Assembly (NCBI GenBank): GCA_017964325.1
Contig: JAGCSE010000261.1
Location: 1-10,163, forward strand
Origin: Victivallales bacterium
Lineage (GTDB): Bacteria; Verrucomicrobiota; Lentisphaeria; Oligosphaerales; Oligosphaeraceae
Length of the DNA: 10,163 nt
Direction of reading: 5' to 3'
Numbering within the stretch: position 1 is the stretch's first letter; every line of letters begins with the position of its first letter. Of the stretch, positions 1-6,104 are shown in pieces. Under the pieces are notes generated by a model that was not told where the DNA came from, did no database searches, and worked only from the letters and a program-made list of their open reading frames with translations. Made by a program: the position numbers and the translations under genes.

Positions 1-1389
1 GACGTATTTGTTGTTGTCGTTCTTGCGGAGAAAGTCCTCTATTTGGACAGGATAGAGGTTTTCGCCGCCCGTGATGATGACATCTTTCTTGCGGTCAACG
101 AGATAGATGAATCCGTCCTCCGACTCTTTGGCCATGTCTCCCGTGAAGAGCCATCCGTCCTGCAGGACTTCCTTGGTGGCTTTTTCATCTTTGTAATAAC
201 CTTTCATGACGCCGTCGCCTTTGATGGCCAGTTCGCCGACTTCGCCACGTTTGACAGGCTGATGCTTTTCATCGACGATTTTCGTCTGCCATCCGTAGCC
301 TGCGACGCCGATGGCGCCGACGTGGTCGATGTTTTCAATTCCGAGATGGACGGCGCCCGGGCCGATGGATTCGCTGAGCCCGTAGTTCGTGTCGTAGTCG
401 TGATGCGGGAAGACTTGCTTCCAGCGTTTGATGAGGCTGGGCGGCACGGGCTGCGCGCCGATGTGCATGAGCCGCCATTGGTCAAGCTTGTAGTTGGACA
501 GTTCGATTTCGCCGCGGTCGATGGCGTCGAGAATGTCCTGCGCCCATGGGACGAGCAGCCAGACGATTGTGCATTGCTCTTCGGAGACGGTGCGGATAAT
601 CCATTCAGGCTTTATACCTTTTAATAATACGGCCTTGCCGCCGACGAGGAAGCTGCCGAACCAGTGCATTTTCGCGCCCGTGTGGTAAAGCGGCGGGATG
701 CAGAGGAACACGTCATCGCGCGTCTGGCCATGATGGTTCTGCTCGACTTTGCAGGAGTGCATGAGGCTGCGGTGCGGATGGATGATGGCCTTTGGGAAGC
801 CTGTCGTGCCGGAGGAGAAATAGATGGCGGCATTATCATCATCCGTCAATGGAACGTTCGGAGCCTTTTCAGAACAATAAGATACCAATTTATAATAAGG
901 TTCCGCGAAGGAGGGGCAGTCTTCACCGACGTAGAGCAGGGCGCGGACTTTTGGAATGGTTGTGCAGATGGCTTCGACGCGGCCAATGAATTCGGGGCCG
1001 AAGACGAGCATTTCGACGTCCGCCAAGTCGATGCAGTATTTGATTTCATCGGATGTGTAGCGGAAATTGAGGGGGACTGCCATGCAGCCGCTTTTCAGGA
1101 CGCCGAAATAGATGGGAAGCCATTCGAGGCAGTTCATGAGGAGGATGCCGACTTTGGCGCCTTTCGGCATCCCACGCGTCAGCAGAAAATTGGCGAAACG
1201 GTTGGCCTTCTGGTCGAATTCGGCCCATGTCATTTCTGAACGGAAGGAGTCGATGTTGCTGCCTTCGATGAGGGAATATTCACGCCAGTTGGTATGGTGT
1301 TTTTCCAATTCCTGTGGATTGATTTCGACGAGTGCGACGTCATTCCCGTAGAGAGTGGCGTTCTTCTGCAAGATTTCCGTAATCGGCAT
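1..1389 (-). CDS. AMP-forming acyl-CoA synthetase (class I adenylate-forming enzyme), 3' end outside window
   Basis: An open frame of 463 codons runs from ATG at 1387-1389 off the left edge. The protein activates a carboxylic acid as acyl-adenylate and then transfers it to CoA. Seen: the P-loop-like A3 motif SSGTTGFPK at residues 192-200, the A5 motif YGLSES at 336-341, FTGD at 415-418 whose Asp binds the AMP ribose, and the hinge region DRKKD at 432-436 followed by ITGGENLYP. These are hallmarks of the ANL superfamily. The family is usually 510-560 residues, so about 50-90 residues are missing, including the catalytic lysine of the C-terminal lid. The start is supported by AAGGAG nine bases upstream. 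No signal peptide, so cytoplasmic. A medium- or long-chain fatty acid or an aromatic acid is a plausible substrate; the sequence does not decide it. It lies downstream of aroKB on the same strand, with a 116-base gap and its own candidate promoter. Confidence 0.93.
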   Translation of the reverse strand, partial: MPITEILQKNATLYGNDVALVEINPQELEKHHTNWREYSLIEGSNIDSFRSEMTWAEFDQKANRFANFLLTRGMPKGAKVGILLMNCLEWLPIYFGVLKSGCMAVPLNFRYTSDEIKYCIDLADVEMLVFGPEFIGRVEAICTTIPKVRALLYVGEDCPSFAEPYYKLVSYCSEKAPNVPLTDDDNAAIYFSSGTTGFPKAIIHPHRSLMHSCKVEQNHHGQTRDDVFLCIPPLYHTGAKMHWFGSFLVGGKAVLLKGIKPEWIIRTVSEEQCTIVWLLVPWAQDILDAIDRGEIELSNYKLDQWRLMHIGAQPVPPSLIKRWKQVFPHHDYDTNYGLSESIGPGAVHLGIENIDHVGAIGVAGYGWQTKIVDEKHQPVKRGEVGELAIKGDGVMKGYYKDEKATKEVLQDGWLFTGDMAKESEDGFIYLVDRKKDVIITGGENLYPVQIEDFLRKNDNNKYV

Positions 1390-1398
1390 GACCGAAGG

Positions 1399-1404
1399 CT
1401 CCTT
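1399..1404 (-). promoter_or_regulatory. Shine-Dalgarno site of the acyl-CoA synthetase
   Basis: AAGGAG on the minus strand, nine bases before the ATG at 1389. It fixes the start of the synthetase and is one of the few good ribosome-binding sites in the window. Confidence 0.7.
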
Positions 1405-1432
1405 GGCTTCAATGATTTTTTGAATATACTGG

Positions 1433-1462
1433 ATTATAATGGATTGAAGATAATTTAAACCA
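1433..1462 (-). promoter_or_regulatory. Candidate promoter of the acyl-CoA synthetase
   Basis: On the minus strand a perfect TATAAT (1433-1438) lies 18 bases downstream of a weak -35 candidate TGGTTT (1457-1462), in an AT-rich gap between aroKB and the synthetase. Transcription would start near 1426, giving a leader of about 35 bases that contains the AAGGAG site. The -10 is convincing, the -35 is poor. I see no clear terminator hairpin after aroKB in this gap, so read-through is also possible. Confidence 0.4.
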
Positions 1463-1505
1463 TAATCATTTTCATTCAATAAAAATGGTGCATATAAAAC
1501 GGCGT

Positions 1506-3056
1506 TTAGAGGGTGTCGATGGCGGCTTGCAGCTCGGCGGGCGTGATGTCCTGCACGAGTTTGTAGCCTTCGCGCTCATGGGGGAGGATGAACGTGATTT
1601 TGGCGTTGGTGTTCTTCTTGTCCGCCATCATGAGCGGGAAGGCTTCCTCGGCGGATGGTACGGGGAAGGATGGGCCGCGCAGGGCGCGGACGACATCGAT
1701 GCAATGATTCGCCCAGTCTGAGTCGATGTAATTTCTTGATTTGGCGATGTGTACGGCGACAATCATGCCCTGCGCGACGCAGAGCCCATGGCTGATGCGC
1801 TCCTCCGACCATGTCTCGACTGCATGGCCGTAGGTGTGGCCGAGATTCAGAATCTTGCGGCGGCCTTTTTCGCGGAAATCTTCATGGACGACGTCAGCCT
1901 TGGCCTGTGCGGATTGTGCGGCGACGTTTGCTATGAGCGGCAGGTAGCCGCCAAGCAGTTCCTCCTGATTTTCGTCAATGAAACGAGCAAGTCTGGATGC
2001 ACAGACAAGGCCTGTCTTGTATGCTTCCACAAGTCCTTCGCGGATACGCTGTTCTGGAAGCGTGGTGAGCGCGGCGAGGTCGAGGAAGATGGCCTGCGGC
2101 AGTGCGAACAGTCCGACCTGGTTCTTGTAGTGTGCGATATTGACGGCCGTCTTGCCGCCGATGACGGCATCGACGCAGCCGAGAAGCGATGTGGAAACGA
2201 GCATGAAATCAATTCCACGTTTGTAAGTCGCAGCGATGAAGGCTCCGAAATCTGTGACGAGACCGCCGCCGATGGCGACGATGAGCGCGTCACGCCCGAT
2301 GTTCAATTGAAGCAGTTGGCGATAGACGATTTCGGCCTGCGTCAATGTTTTGGAGTCCTCTCCCGGGCGGATGACGATGGAGATGGCGTGGGGGAGGGCG
2401 CGTTGATAGCGCGGCAGATGATGGGCGGCGACATTGTCATCCGTAATGATGACGACTGATGAATATGCTTTGGCGGCAATGGCTTGTGCAAGTTCCGTCG
2501 GAGCCTTGAAGGTGGGTGAAACTGGAACTTGATTGTGGTCGATGTCCGCTATGAAGGGGGATACATCGGCGAGCTGGCAGAGGATATCCGCGGCGACGTT
2601 TTCCTGCGATTGATCGGCGTTTACGGTGAAATTGCAGTCATGGTAGGCTGATTGCCGGCTGTCGAAGAGTTTTTTCGCGTCGTCGCGCGATTTCCAGTTC
2701 GGGCGCGAGGCGGCGTTTTGTTCGAGCCTTTTGGCGATGTTTTCAAATGGGAGGTCGAGCAGGACGATTGGGCCGCTTTTGTGCATGATGGCGCGGTTCT
2801 GCGGCAAGACGGGGAGGCCGCCGCCTGTTGCGATGATTTGGCCGCCGCGTTTGGTCAAAGAGGAGAGCATTTCCGTTTCGCGTTTTCGGAAGGCGGCTTC
2901 TCCATTAGTCGTGAAGAATTCGGCGATGGTGCATCCGAAATCCTTTTCAAGGAGGGAGTCCACATCGATGAACGGGAGATTGGTGATGGCGGCGAGAGCG
3001 GTTCCAACAGTGGTTTTACCTGCTCCCATGAATCCTGTGAGGAAGATGTTGTCCAT
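1506..3056 (-). CDS. aroKB: Bifunctional shikimate kinase / 3-dehydroquinate synthase (AroK-AroB fusion)
   Basis: A 516-residue fusion of two shikimate-pathway enzymes. Residues 1-165 are shikimate kinase: Walker A GFMGAGKTT (8-16), shikimate-binding D31/D33 and R57, the glycine triplet 78-80, lid R118 and R134. Residues about 180-516 are dehydroquinate synthase, which converts DAHP to 3-dehydroquinate with NAD and a divalent metal: RPGEDSKT (230-237), GGGLVTD (263-269), VDAVIGGKTAVN (295-306), KN (311-312), the metal ligands E344, H407 and H423 with H411 in GHTYGH, and the usual sixteen-residue spacing between H407 and H423. The glutamate normally following the HG of the last motif is leucine here (HGLCVA). 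The ligands and the fused kinase favour true DHQ synthase over other sugar-phosphate cyclases. These enzymes are steps 2 and 5 of the pathway, so the fusion order does not follow reaction order. The start is the first Met before a clear kinase P-loop; no Shine-Dalgarno site is visible. Divergent from the radical-SAM-like gene. Confidence 0.95.
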   Translation of the reverse strand: MDNIFLTGFMGAGKTTVGTALAAITNLPFIDVDSLLEKDFGCTIAEFFTTNGEAAFRKRETEMLSSLTKRGGQIIATGGGLPVLPQNRAIMHKSGPIVLLDLPFENIAKRLEQNAASRPNWKSRDDAKKLFDSRQSAYHDCNFTVNADQSQENVAADILCQLADVSPFIADIDHNQVPVSPTFKAPTELAQAIAAKAYSSVVIITDDNVAAHHLPRYQRALPHAISIVIRPGEDSKTLTQAEIVYRQLLQLNIGRDALIVAIGGGLVTDFGAFIAATYKRGIDFMLVSTSLLGCVDAVIGGKTAVNIAHYKNQVGLFALPQAIFLDLAALTTLPEQRIREGLVEAYKTGLVCASRLARFIDENQEELLGGYLPLIANVAAQSAQAKADVVHEDFREKGRRKILNLGHTYGHAVETWSEERISHGLCVAQGMIVAVHIAKSRNYIDSDWANHCIDVVRALRGPSFPVPSAEEAFPLMMADKKNTNAKITFILPHEREGYKLVQDITPAELQAAIDTL

Positions 3057-3083
3057 AAAAGTGCAAATGAGCTGTCAATGAGT

Positions 3084-3112
3084 TTGCCAAGATAAGGAAC
3101 ATGGATTATAGT
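3084..3112 (+). promoter_or_regulatory. Promoter of the radical-SAM-like gene
   Basis: TTGCCA (3084-3089), a 17-base spacer and TATAGT (3107-3112) match the sigma-70-type consensus at five of six positions each. Transcription would begin near 3119, leaving a leader of about 30 bases before the ATG at 3150. This supports 3150 as the true start, because an earlier ATG at 3101 would lie inside the promoter. Confidence 0.6.
3105..3110 (-). promoter_or_regulatory. aroKB: Candidate -10 element for aroKB, overlapping the divergent promoter
   Basis: Read on the minus strand, 3105-3110 is a perfect TATAAT, sharing bases with the TATAGT of the plus-strand promoter. No good -35 lies 16-18 bases upstream. 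It would give an aroKB leader of about 40 bases. Bidirectional promoters with shared symmetric -10 elements are known in bacteria; here it is an inference. Confidence 0.35.
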
Positions 3113-3138
3113 TTAACTTTCAAATGTCGTTTTTCAAC

Positions 3139-3143
3139 AAGGA
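3139..3143 (+). promoter_or_regulatory. Shine-Dalgarno site of the radical-SAM-like gene
   Basis: AAGGA six bases before the ATG at 3150. The in-frame upstream stop TAA at 3114-3116 leaves only twelve codons of possible extension and no other usable start among them. The site therefore fixes the N-terminus, which matters because the protein lacks the expected cysteine motif there. Confidence 0.65.
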
Positions 3144-3149
3144 TGCACC

Positions 3150-4457
3150 ATGGAAATCTTCTTGACAATGCGCAAACGCGCTGAATTTCCGGACCAGATG
3201 TCCGTGAAGCCCGAAGACATGCCGATGGATGTCGTGCTTCGTGCACTGGACATCGTGGCGGAGAGCAAGGTCCCGCAGGTTTTGTTCAAAGGCAATGAAC
3301 CGTTGCTTCATCCTGAATTGGAATTAGTTGTGAAAGGATGCCAGAAGCGCGGAATCATTCCCGTATTCGAGACGAGCGGGTTGATGCCGACGATGGCGAA
3401 GAAGATGGTTCTCAACCAGAATGTGCGGCTGATATGGCGGCTGTTCCGGCCGAGCTTCTACAGCGAGGCGGATTTGGCGGAGATGCGCGGAAATCTTCAA
3501 GAAATCATGGCGACGGGAATGCCCATCCGGTTGAACATCATGTGCGACGATCCTGAAGCGGACTACAATTTCGTGCGCGAATATCTGGACAAATACAAGT
3601 TTGACTCCGTGTTTTTCTGGGCTTCCTGCCTGATGCCGCAGGAGAAAATCGGTCATGCCATGGAGTTCTACAAGAATCTTCTGGGCGACTATTTCAAAAA
3701 GAAAGTCGTGCCATCCCTGACGTGCGGCATCATGCCTTGTTCGATGACGGACGCGCAGTACGGATTCTTGGCGAAAACTGGCAATCGTTTCGGTCGTTGC
3801 ACGCCGCATCTAGGCGTGCTTCCTGACGGTCATGTCTGCCACTGCCAGGAGATGGCGATGTTGCCAGGCCCGCATCTTTCGGCGTTTCGCACGGAAAAGG
3901 AACTTCAAAAATACTACTATGACGTTTTCCGCGACTTGCAGTGGCAGATGGATGTCTGCCCGCAATGTAAAGATTGCATGTGCATTGGAGGCGGTGTCTG
4001 CACAGGCGTCAGCATGGCGCAGAAGGCGCATGCCATGTTGGAGAATTTCGACCGTCTGAAGCAGAAACTGGCGGAGGAGCATGGCGAACTTTCTGACGAG
4101 GAACGTTCGGATTTGCTTTGGAAGATGACGGAGGTCTGTCTGGTTTTGGCGTTGTATCCTGATGCGATTGAATGTCTTGAGGAGTTGCGCCGCCAGCATC
4201 CCGAAAGTCCGAATCCACATTTCTATCTTGGAGTCTGCTATTGGGAGACGGGGCGTCTGTCCGACGGTGAAGATGAATTCCGCAAGTGTGCGCGTCTCTC
4301 GGAGAATCCACTGATAGCATTGGGAGAACTCCATCGTCGTTTGGTCGAAAACGGAAACACAATCCGTGCACGTCTGCTGCAAGGCGAAATTGAAAAGGAA
4401 GCCGTCAAGCTCCAGCAGAAGATGGACGAACAGAAGGGCGGAGCAAAGAAAGAGTAG
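3150..4457 (+). CDS. Radical-SAM/SPASM-like protein without the SAM-cluster cysteines, with C-terminal TPR-like region
   Basis: 435 residues. Residues 1-~190 look like a radical-SAM barrel: strand IFLT at 3-6, GNEPLLHPE at 48-56 (the usual GGEP motif), and ETSG at 74-77. The CxxxCxxC that should follow the first strand is absent: residues 7-17 hold Lys, Arg, Glu and Asp, and the first cysteine is C64. A SPASM-like cysteine set is kept: C192, C197, C217, C230, C232, C270, C273, C276, C278 and C284 with a GGG at 280-282, probably binding auxiliary iron-sulfur clusters. Residues ~320-400 resemble two TPR hairpins (PDAIECLEELRRQHPESPN, then FYLGVCYWETGRLSDGEDEF), suggesting a protein-binding tail; the C-terminus is a charged helix. 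Known family members modify peptides or metabolites with SAM; this one may be a non-catalytic relative or bind its cluster otherwise. Single gene between its own promoter and terminator. Sure of the fold relationship, unsure of activity. Confidence 0.85.
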   Translation: MEIFLTMRKRAEFPDQMSVKPEDMPMDVVLRALDIVAESKVPQVLFKGNEPLLHPELELVVKGCQKRGIIPVFETSGLMPTMAKKMVLNQNVRLIWRLFRPSFYSEADLAEMRGNLQEIMATGMPIRLNIMCDDPEADYNFVREYLDKYKFDSVFFWASCLMPQEKIGHAMEFYKNLLGDYFKKKVVPSLTCGIMPCSMTDAQYGFLAKTGNRFGRCTPHLGVLPDGHVCHCQEMAMLPGPHLSAFRTEKELQKYYYDVFRDLQWQMDVCPQCKDCMCIGGGVCTGVSMAQKAHAMLENFDRLKQKLAEEHGELSDEERSDLLWKMTEVCLVLALYPDAIECLEELRRQHPESPNPHFYLGVCYWETGRLSDGEDEFRKCARLSENPLIALGELHRRLVENGNTIRARLLQGEIEKEAVKLQQKMDEQKGGAKKE

Positions 4458-4496
4458 AAAAGCTTTTAGCTACGAGAAACGAAATAAACCTCAACG

Positions 4497-4536
4497 GGGC
4501 TTCCGCTACGTGCATGGCGGAAGCCCAATGTTTTTT
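4497..4536 (+). terminator. Intrinsic terminator after the radical-SAM-like gene
   Basis: A perfect ten-base-pair stem GGGCTTCCGC (4497-4506) / GCGGAAGCCC (4517-4526), with a ten-base loop, is followed four bases later by six T residues (4531-4536). It starts 40 bases after the stop codon at 4455-4457. On the minus strand the same hairpin lacks a good U-run, so it mainly serves the plus-strand gene. Confidence 0.85.
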
Positions 4537-4538
4537 GC

Positions 4539-4577
4539 TCCACGAAGCAAGCTTCGTGGAATCATTTGCGTGCAAAT
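4539..4577. repeat. Paired hairpins at the end of the convergent gene, REP-like
   Basis: TCCACGAAGC (4539-4548) and GCTTCGTGGA (4551-4560) form a near-perfect hairpin. The word GGAATCAT (4558-4565) follows, then a second inverted repeat ATTTGC / GCAAAT (4564-4577). The arrangement hairpin, GGAATCAT, small hairpin recurs in inverted orientation at 6165-6193. The element overlaps the stop codon (4562-4564) and last codons of the minus-strand membrane protein. It may help termination of that gene or be a dispersed palindromic repeat; a genome scan would decide. Confidence 0.4.
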
Positions 4578-5110
4578 AGCGGCATGAGCAAGATTAACAG
4601 GCCGAAAATGGCGGAAGCGACAGCAAGGGCTTTGGCGCAGGTGGCATTTTTACCTGCGATTTCAAAAAGGTCGCGGATACGCCATGGGAGGCTGAGGGCG
4701 ACCATGCCGAAGAGGCCGAGAATCAGACAGAGGATGCTGAAAATCGGACGGCAGGGTACGTCGTGGATAAACGCCTGGATGATGAGAAAGTTGGCGCTCA
4801 AGGTAAAGAATCCGCCAAATGCGCGGGCATTGAGATAATCCAGGAAAAAGGCGGATGTGATGGCGGTGATTGGAACGAGCGCCCAGACGACAGGATGCAA
4901 TTTGGCGAGATTTCCTTCCAACATCAGGCATCCGTAATAAGCAGACCATACGAGACTTATGGTGCCGATGACAAGGCCTGGCGCAATGGGGCGGCGCGGC
5001 CATTTCGGGGCTTTGTCCGTCAAGTCGCCGCTGGACAGCTTGAAAAAGACCGCCGCAAGGGAGAGGCAGGCAATGGCGATGAAGGCTGAGACTATTAGAA
5101 AAAGAAGCAT
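4562..5110 (-). CDS. Hypothetical six-helix inner-membrane protein
   Basis: 182 residues, very hydrophobic, not recognised. Predicted membrane segments by eye: 2-24, 45-64, 73-93, 97-115, 120-141 and 159-179. The first could be a signal anchor. A short polar loop rich in Lys, Arg and Pro lies at 29-44 and another at 142-158 (WRIRDLFEIAGKNATC). No motif for transport or catalysis is visible. The start at 5110 is the first Met of the hydrophobic frame; there is no Shine-Dalgarno site. A different-frame ATG at 5147, overlapping the upstream stop as ATGA, opens a 161-codon frame, but that frame encodes a Pro/Arg/His-rich sequence typical of a shadow. The gene lies 33 bases downstream of the 220-residue gene on the same strand, so the two are probably co-transcribed. 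It converges on the radical-SAM-like gene. Confidence 0.75.
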   Translation of the reverse strand: MLLFLIVSAFIAIACLSLAAVFFKLSSGDLTDKAPKWPRRPIAPGLVIGTISLVWSAYYGCLMLEGNLAKLHPVVWALVPITAITSAFFLDYLNARAFGGFFTLSANFLIIQAFIHDVPCRPIFSILCLILGLFGMVALSLPWRIRDLFEIAGKNATCAKALAVASAIFGLLILLMPLFARK

Positions 5111-5143
5111 AGTGTTTTCGAATGAATGAATTAGGGGGCGTGG

Positions 5144-5806
5144 TCATGAGTTGACGGTAATCCAGTCTGACTCATACCATGAAATCTTGTAATCGACTCT
5201 GATGTCGATGTTAGATATTTTGTAGATGGCGTTTTCCAGCTCCTTGAATGACCAGAGATAGCTCATGTAGTCTTCTTCCGCTTCAGACGGTTGGTTGTGG
5301 ATGGTGCGCCGTTTGTCTGTTTGGGTGACTTCCATGACACGAGCCACTTCCTTAAAAAGACATAGGAAGGTAAGGTATTTGAACGGAAGTTTCTGGAGCT
5401 CTTGAAGATAGGCGAGCAGACGGTAGATTTTGAAATTTTCGCGCCCTTCCTGCGTTTTGGCGGTTTCACCAGCCTTGCGACATTCTTCCTGGAAGGAAAG
5501 GATGCCGATGGGATTCAGGAGGAAGGTGTTTTGGGTGTCGTTGAACTGACAGGCCCAGTTTGGGTAGGCTCCTTTTTCCGAAAGAAGAAACTGGGCGTTT
5601 TTGTCCTGCATACCGATGAGCGGTTGCACGAATAGTTTTGCAAACGTCTCAATAGGCTCTTGGAAACGGCGCAGACACGTGTCCAAAGCATTGGCGGTTG
5701 TCGTTCCAGGAGATTGTCTAAAGGCTGTCGCCAGTGTTTCTATTTGTATCCAAGTCATACTGAAGGCCATTGATGACGGGCGAGCGGTTTTTTCAAAGAC
5801 ATACAC
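5144..5806 (-). CDS. Hypothetical protein, 220 residues, probable GTG start
   Basis: Not recognised. The frame opens at a GTG (5804-5806); ATG codons at residues 13 (5768-5770) and 17 are alternatives, none with a good ribosome-binding site. Starting at M13 would give 208 residues. The protein is soluble-looking, mixed alpha/beta and without signal peptide or clear membrane helix. A helical, hydrophobic stretch at 126-158 (YRLLAYLQELQKLPFKYLTF onward) is followed by a charged part (161-180) and an aromatic-rich C-terminus with several Trp and Tyr (WSFKEL 185-190, SWYESDW 209-215). Cysteines at 44, 86, 109 and 149 form no motif. Codon use looks more AT-rich than in aroKB or the phosphoesterase, as for the trio at 6368-8330, which suggests accessory or acquired origin. 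A candidate promoter lies at 5832-5860; the six-helix membrane protein follows 33 bases downstream. Confidence 0.7.
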   Translation of the reverse strand: MYVFEKTARPSSMAFSMTWIQIETLATAFRQSPGTTTANALDTCLRRFQEPIETFAKLFVQPLIGMQDKNAQFLLSEKGAYPNWACQFNDTQNTFLLNPIGILSFQEECRKAGETAKTQEGRENFKIYRLLAYLQELQKLPFKYLTFLCLFKEVARVMEVTQTDKRRTIHNQPSEAEEDYMSYLWSFKELENAIYKISNIDIRVDYKISWYESDWITVNS

Positions 5807-5831
5807 ACCCTAATATAAAGTAATTTCATAT

Positions 5832-5860
5832 AATTTAGCATGAAAATCGGCATTTAACAA
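5832..5860 (-). promoter_or_regulatory. Candidate promoter of the 220-residue gene
   Basis: On the minus strand TTGTTA (5855-5860), a 17-base spacer and TAAATT (5832-5837) give a plausible sigma-70-type promoter with start near 5825, about 20 bases before the GTG. The -35 sits within a ten-base palindrome AACAATTGTT (5856-5865), which could be an operator. The surroundings are AT-rich, so chance matches are likely. Confidence 0.3.
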
Positions 5861-5910
5861 TTGTTTTCCCAAGAGAAAACTGTTTTTCTGAGAAAAAGAC
5901 TGTGGGAAAA
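5856..5910. repeat. Cluster of nested inverted repeats
   Basis: Four overlapping inverted repeats are seen: AACAATTGTT (5856-5865); GTTTTC / GAAAAC (5863-5868 and 5875-5880); TTTTCCCA / TGGGAAAA (5864-5871 and 5903-5910); and TTTTTCT / AGAAAAA (5883-5889 and 5891-5897). They lie just upstream of the candidate promoter of the 220-residue gene. They could be regulator sites or mutually exclusive hairpins; low complexity of A and T makes some of this chance. Confidence 0.35.
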
Positions 5911-5989
5911 GCTGGTATGGATAATAATCGATTAAGATAAAATCAAAAAATGTATTCTATTTGAAATCATTATGTTATGCTAAAAACAG

Positions 5990-6060
5990 TCATCAAGAGT
6001 CATGCAAGGTCATTAATATTCATAATAAATCATATTAAATCATAATAAATACTATTAATA
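5990..6060. repeat. Ten-base phased TCAT array
   Basis: The word TCAT starts at 5990, 6000, 6010, 6020, 6030 and 6040, an exact ten-base period over six copies. From 6021 the whole unit is conserved (CATAATAAAT, CATATTAAAT, CATAATAAAT), followed by a diverged ACTATTAATA. One turn of helix per unit means that every copy faces the same side. Direct repeats spaced by 10-11 bases are typical of sites for OmpR/PhoB-type regulators and of some iterons. No gene starts immediately beside it. Confidence 0.6.
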
Positions 6061-6104
6061 ATATTTTATAGTATATTGTTGAATTTCTGAATTGTGGAAT
6101 ATTT

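Noticed and set aside
43..1351. Plus-strand open frames at 43-624, 664-1239 and 1112-1351
   Set aside because: They are antisense shadows of the acyl-CoA synthetase, whose minus-strand frame has all family motifs.
3072..3077. TTGACA on the minus strand before aroKB as a -35 box
   Set aside because: It lies so close to the start codon that the matching -10 would fall inside the coding region.
1749..3095. Plus-strand open frames at 1749-2459 and 2652-3095
   Set aside because: They are antisense to aroKB, with no family resemblance.
3101..3184. Alternative small frame opening with ATG at 3101 that reads LTFKC, like the start of a radical-SAM protein
   Set aside because: It has only one cysteine, ends at a stop at 3182-3184, and its ATG lies within the spacer of a good promoter. 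It could be a relic but does not restore the cluster motif.
3324..4382. Minus-strand open frames under the radical-SAM-like gene
   Set aside because: Antisense shadows; the plus strand carries the motifs, promoter, ribosome-binding site and terminator.
4539..4560. Hairpin as an intrinsic terminator of the minus-strand membrane gene
   Set aside because: No T-run follows it on the minus strand; annotated as a repeat instead.
4662..5147. Minus-strand frame starting at ATG 5147 in an ATGA overlap
   Set aside because: It competes with the 182-residue frame, which has six clear membrane helices; the 5147 frame has shadow-like composition.
5990..6060. CRISPR array
   Set aside because: The units are 10 bases with no spacers of 25-40 bases and no cas genes in the window.
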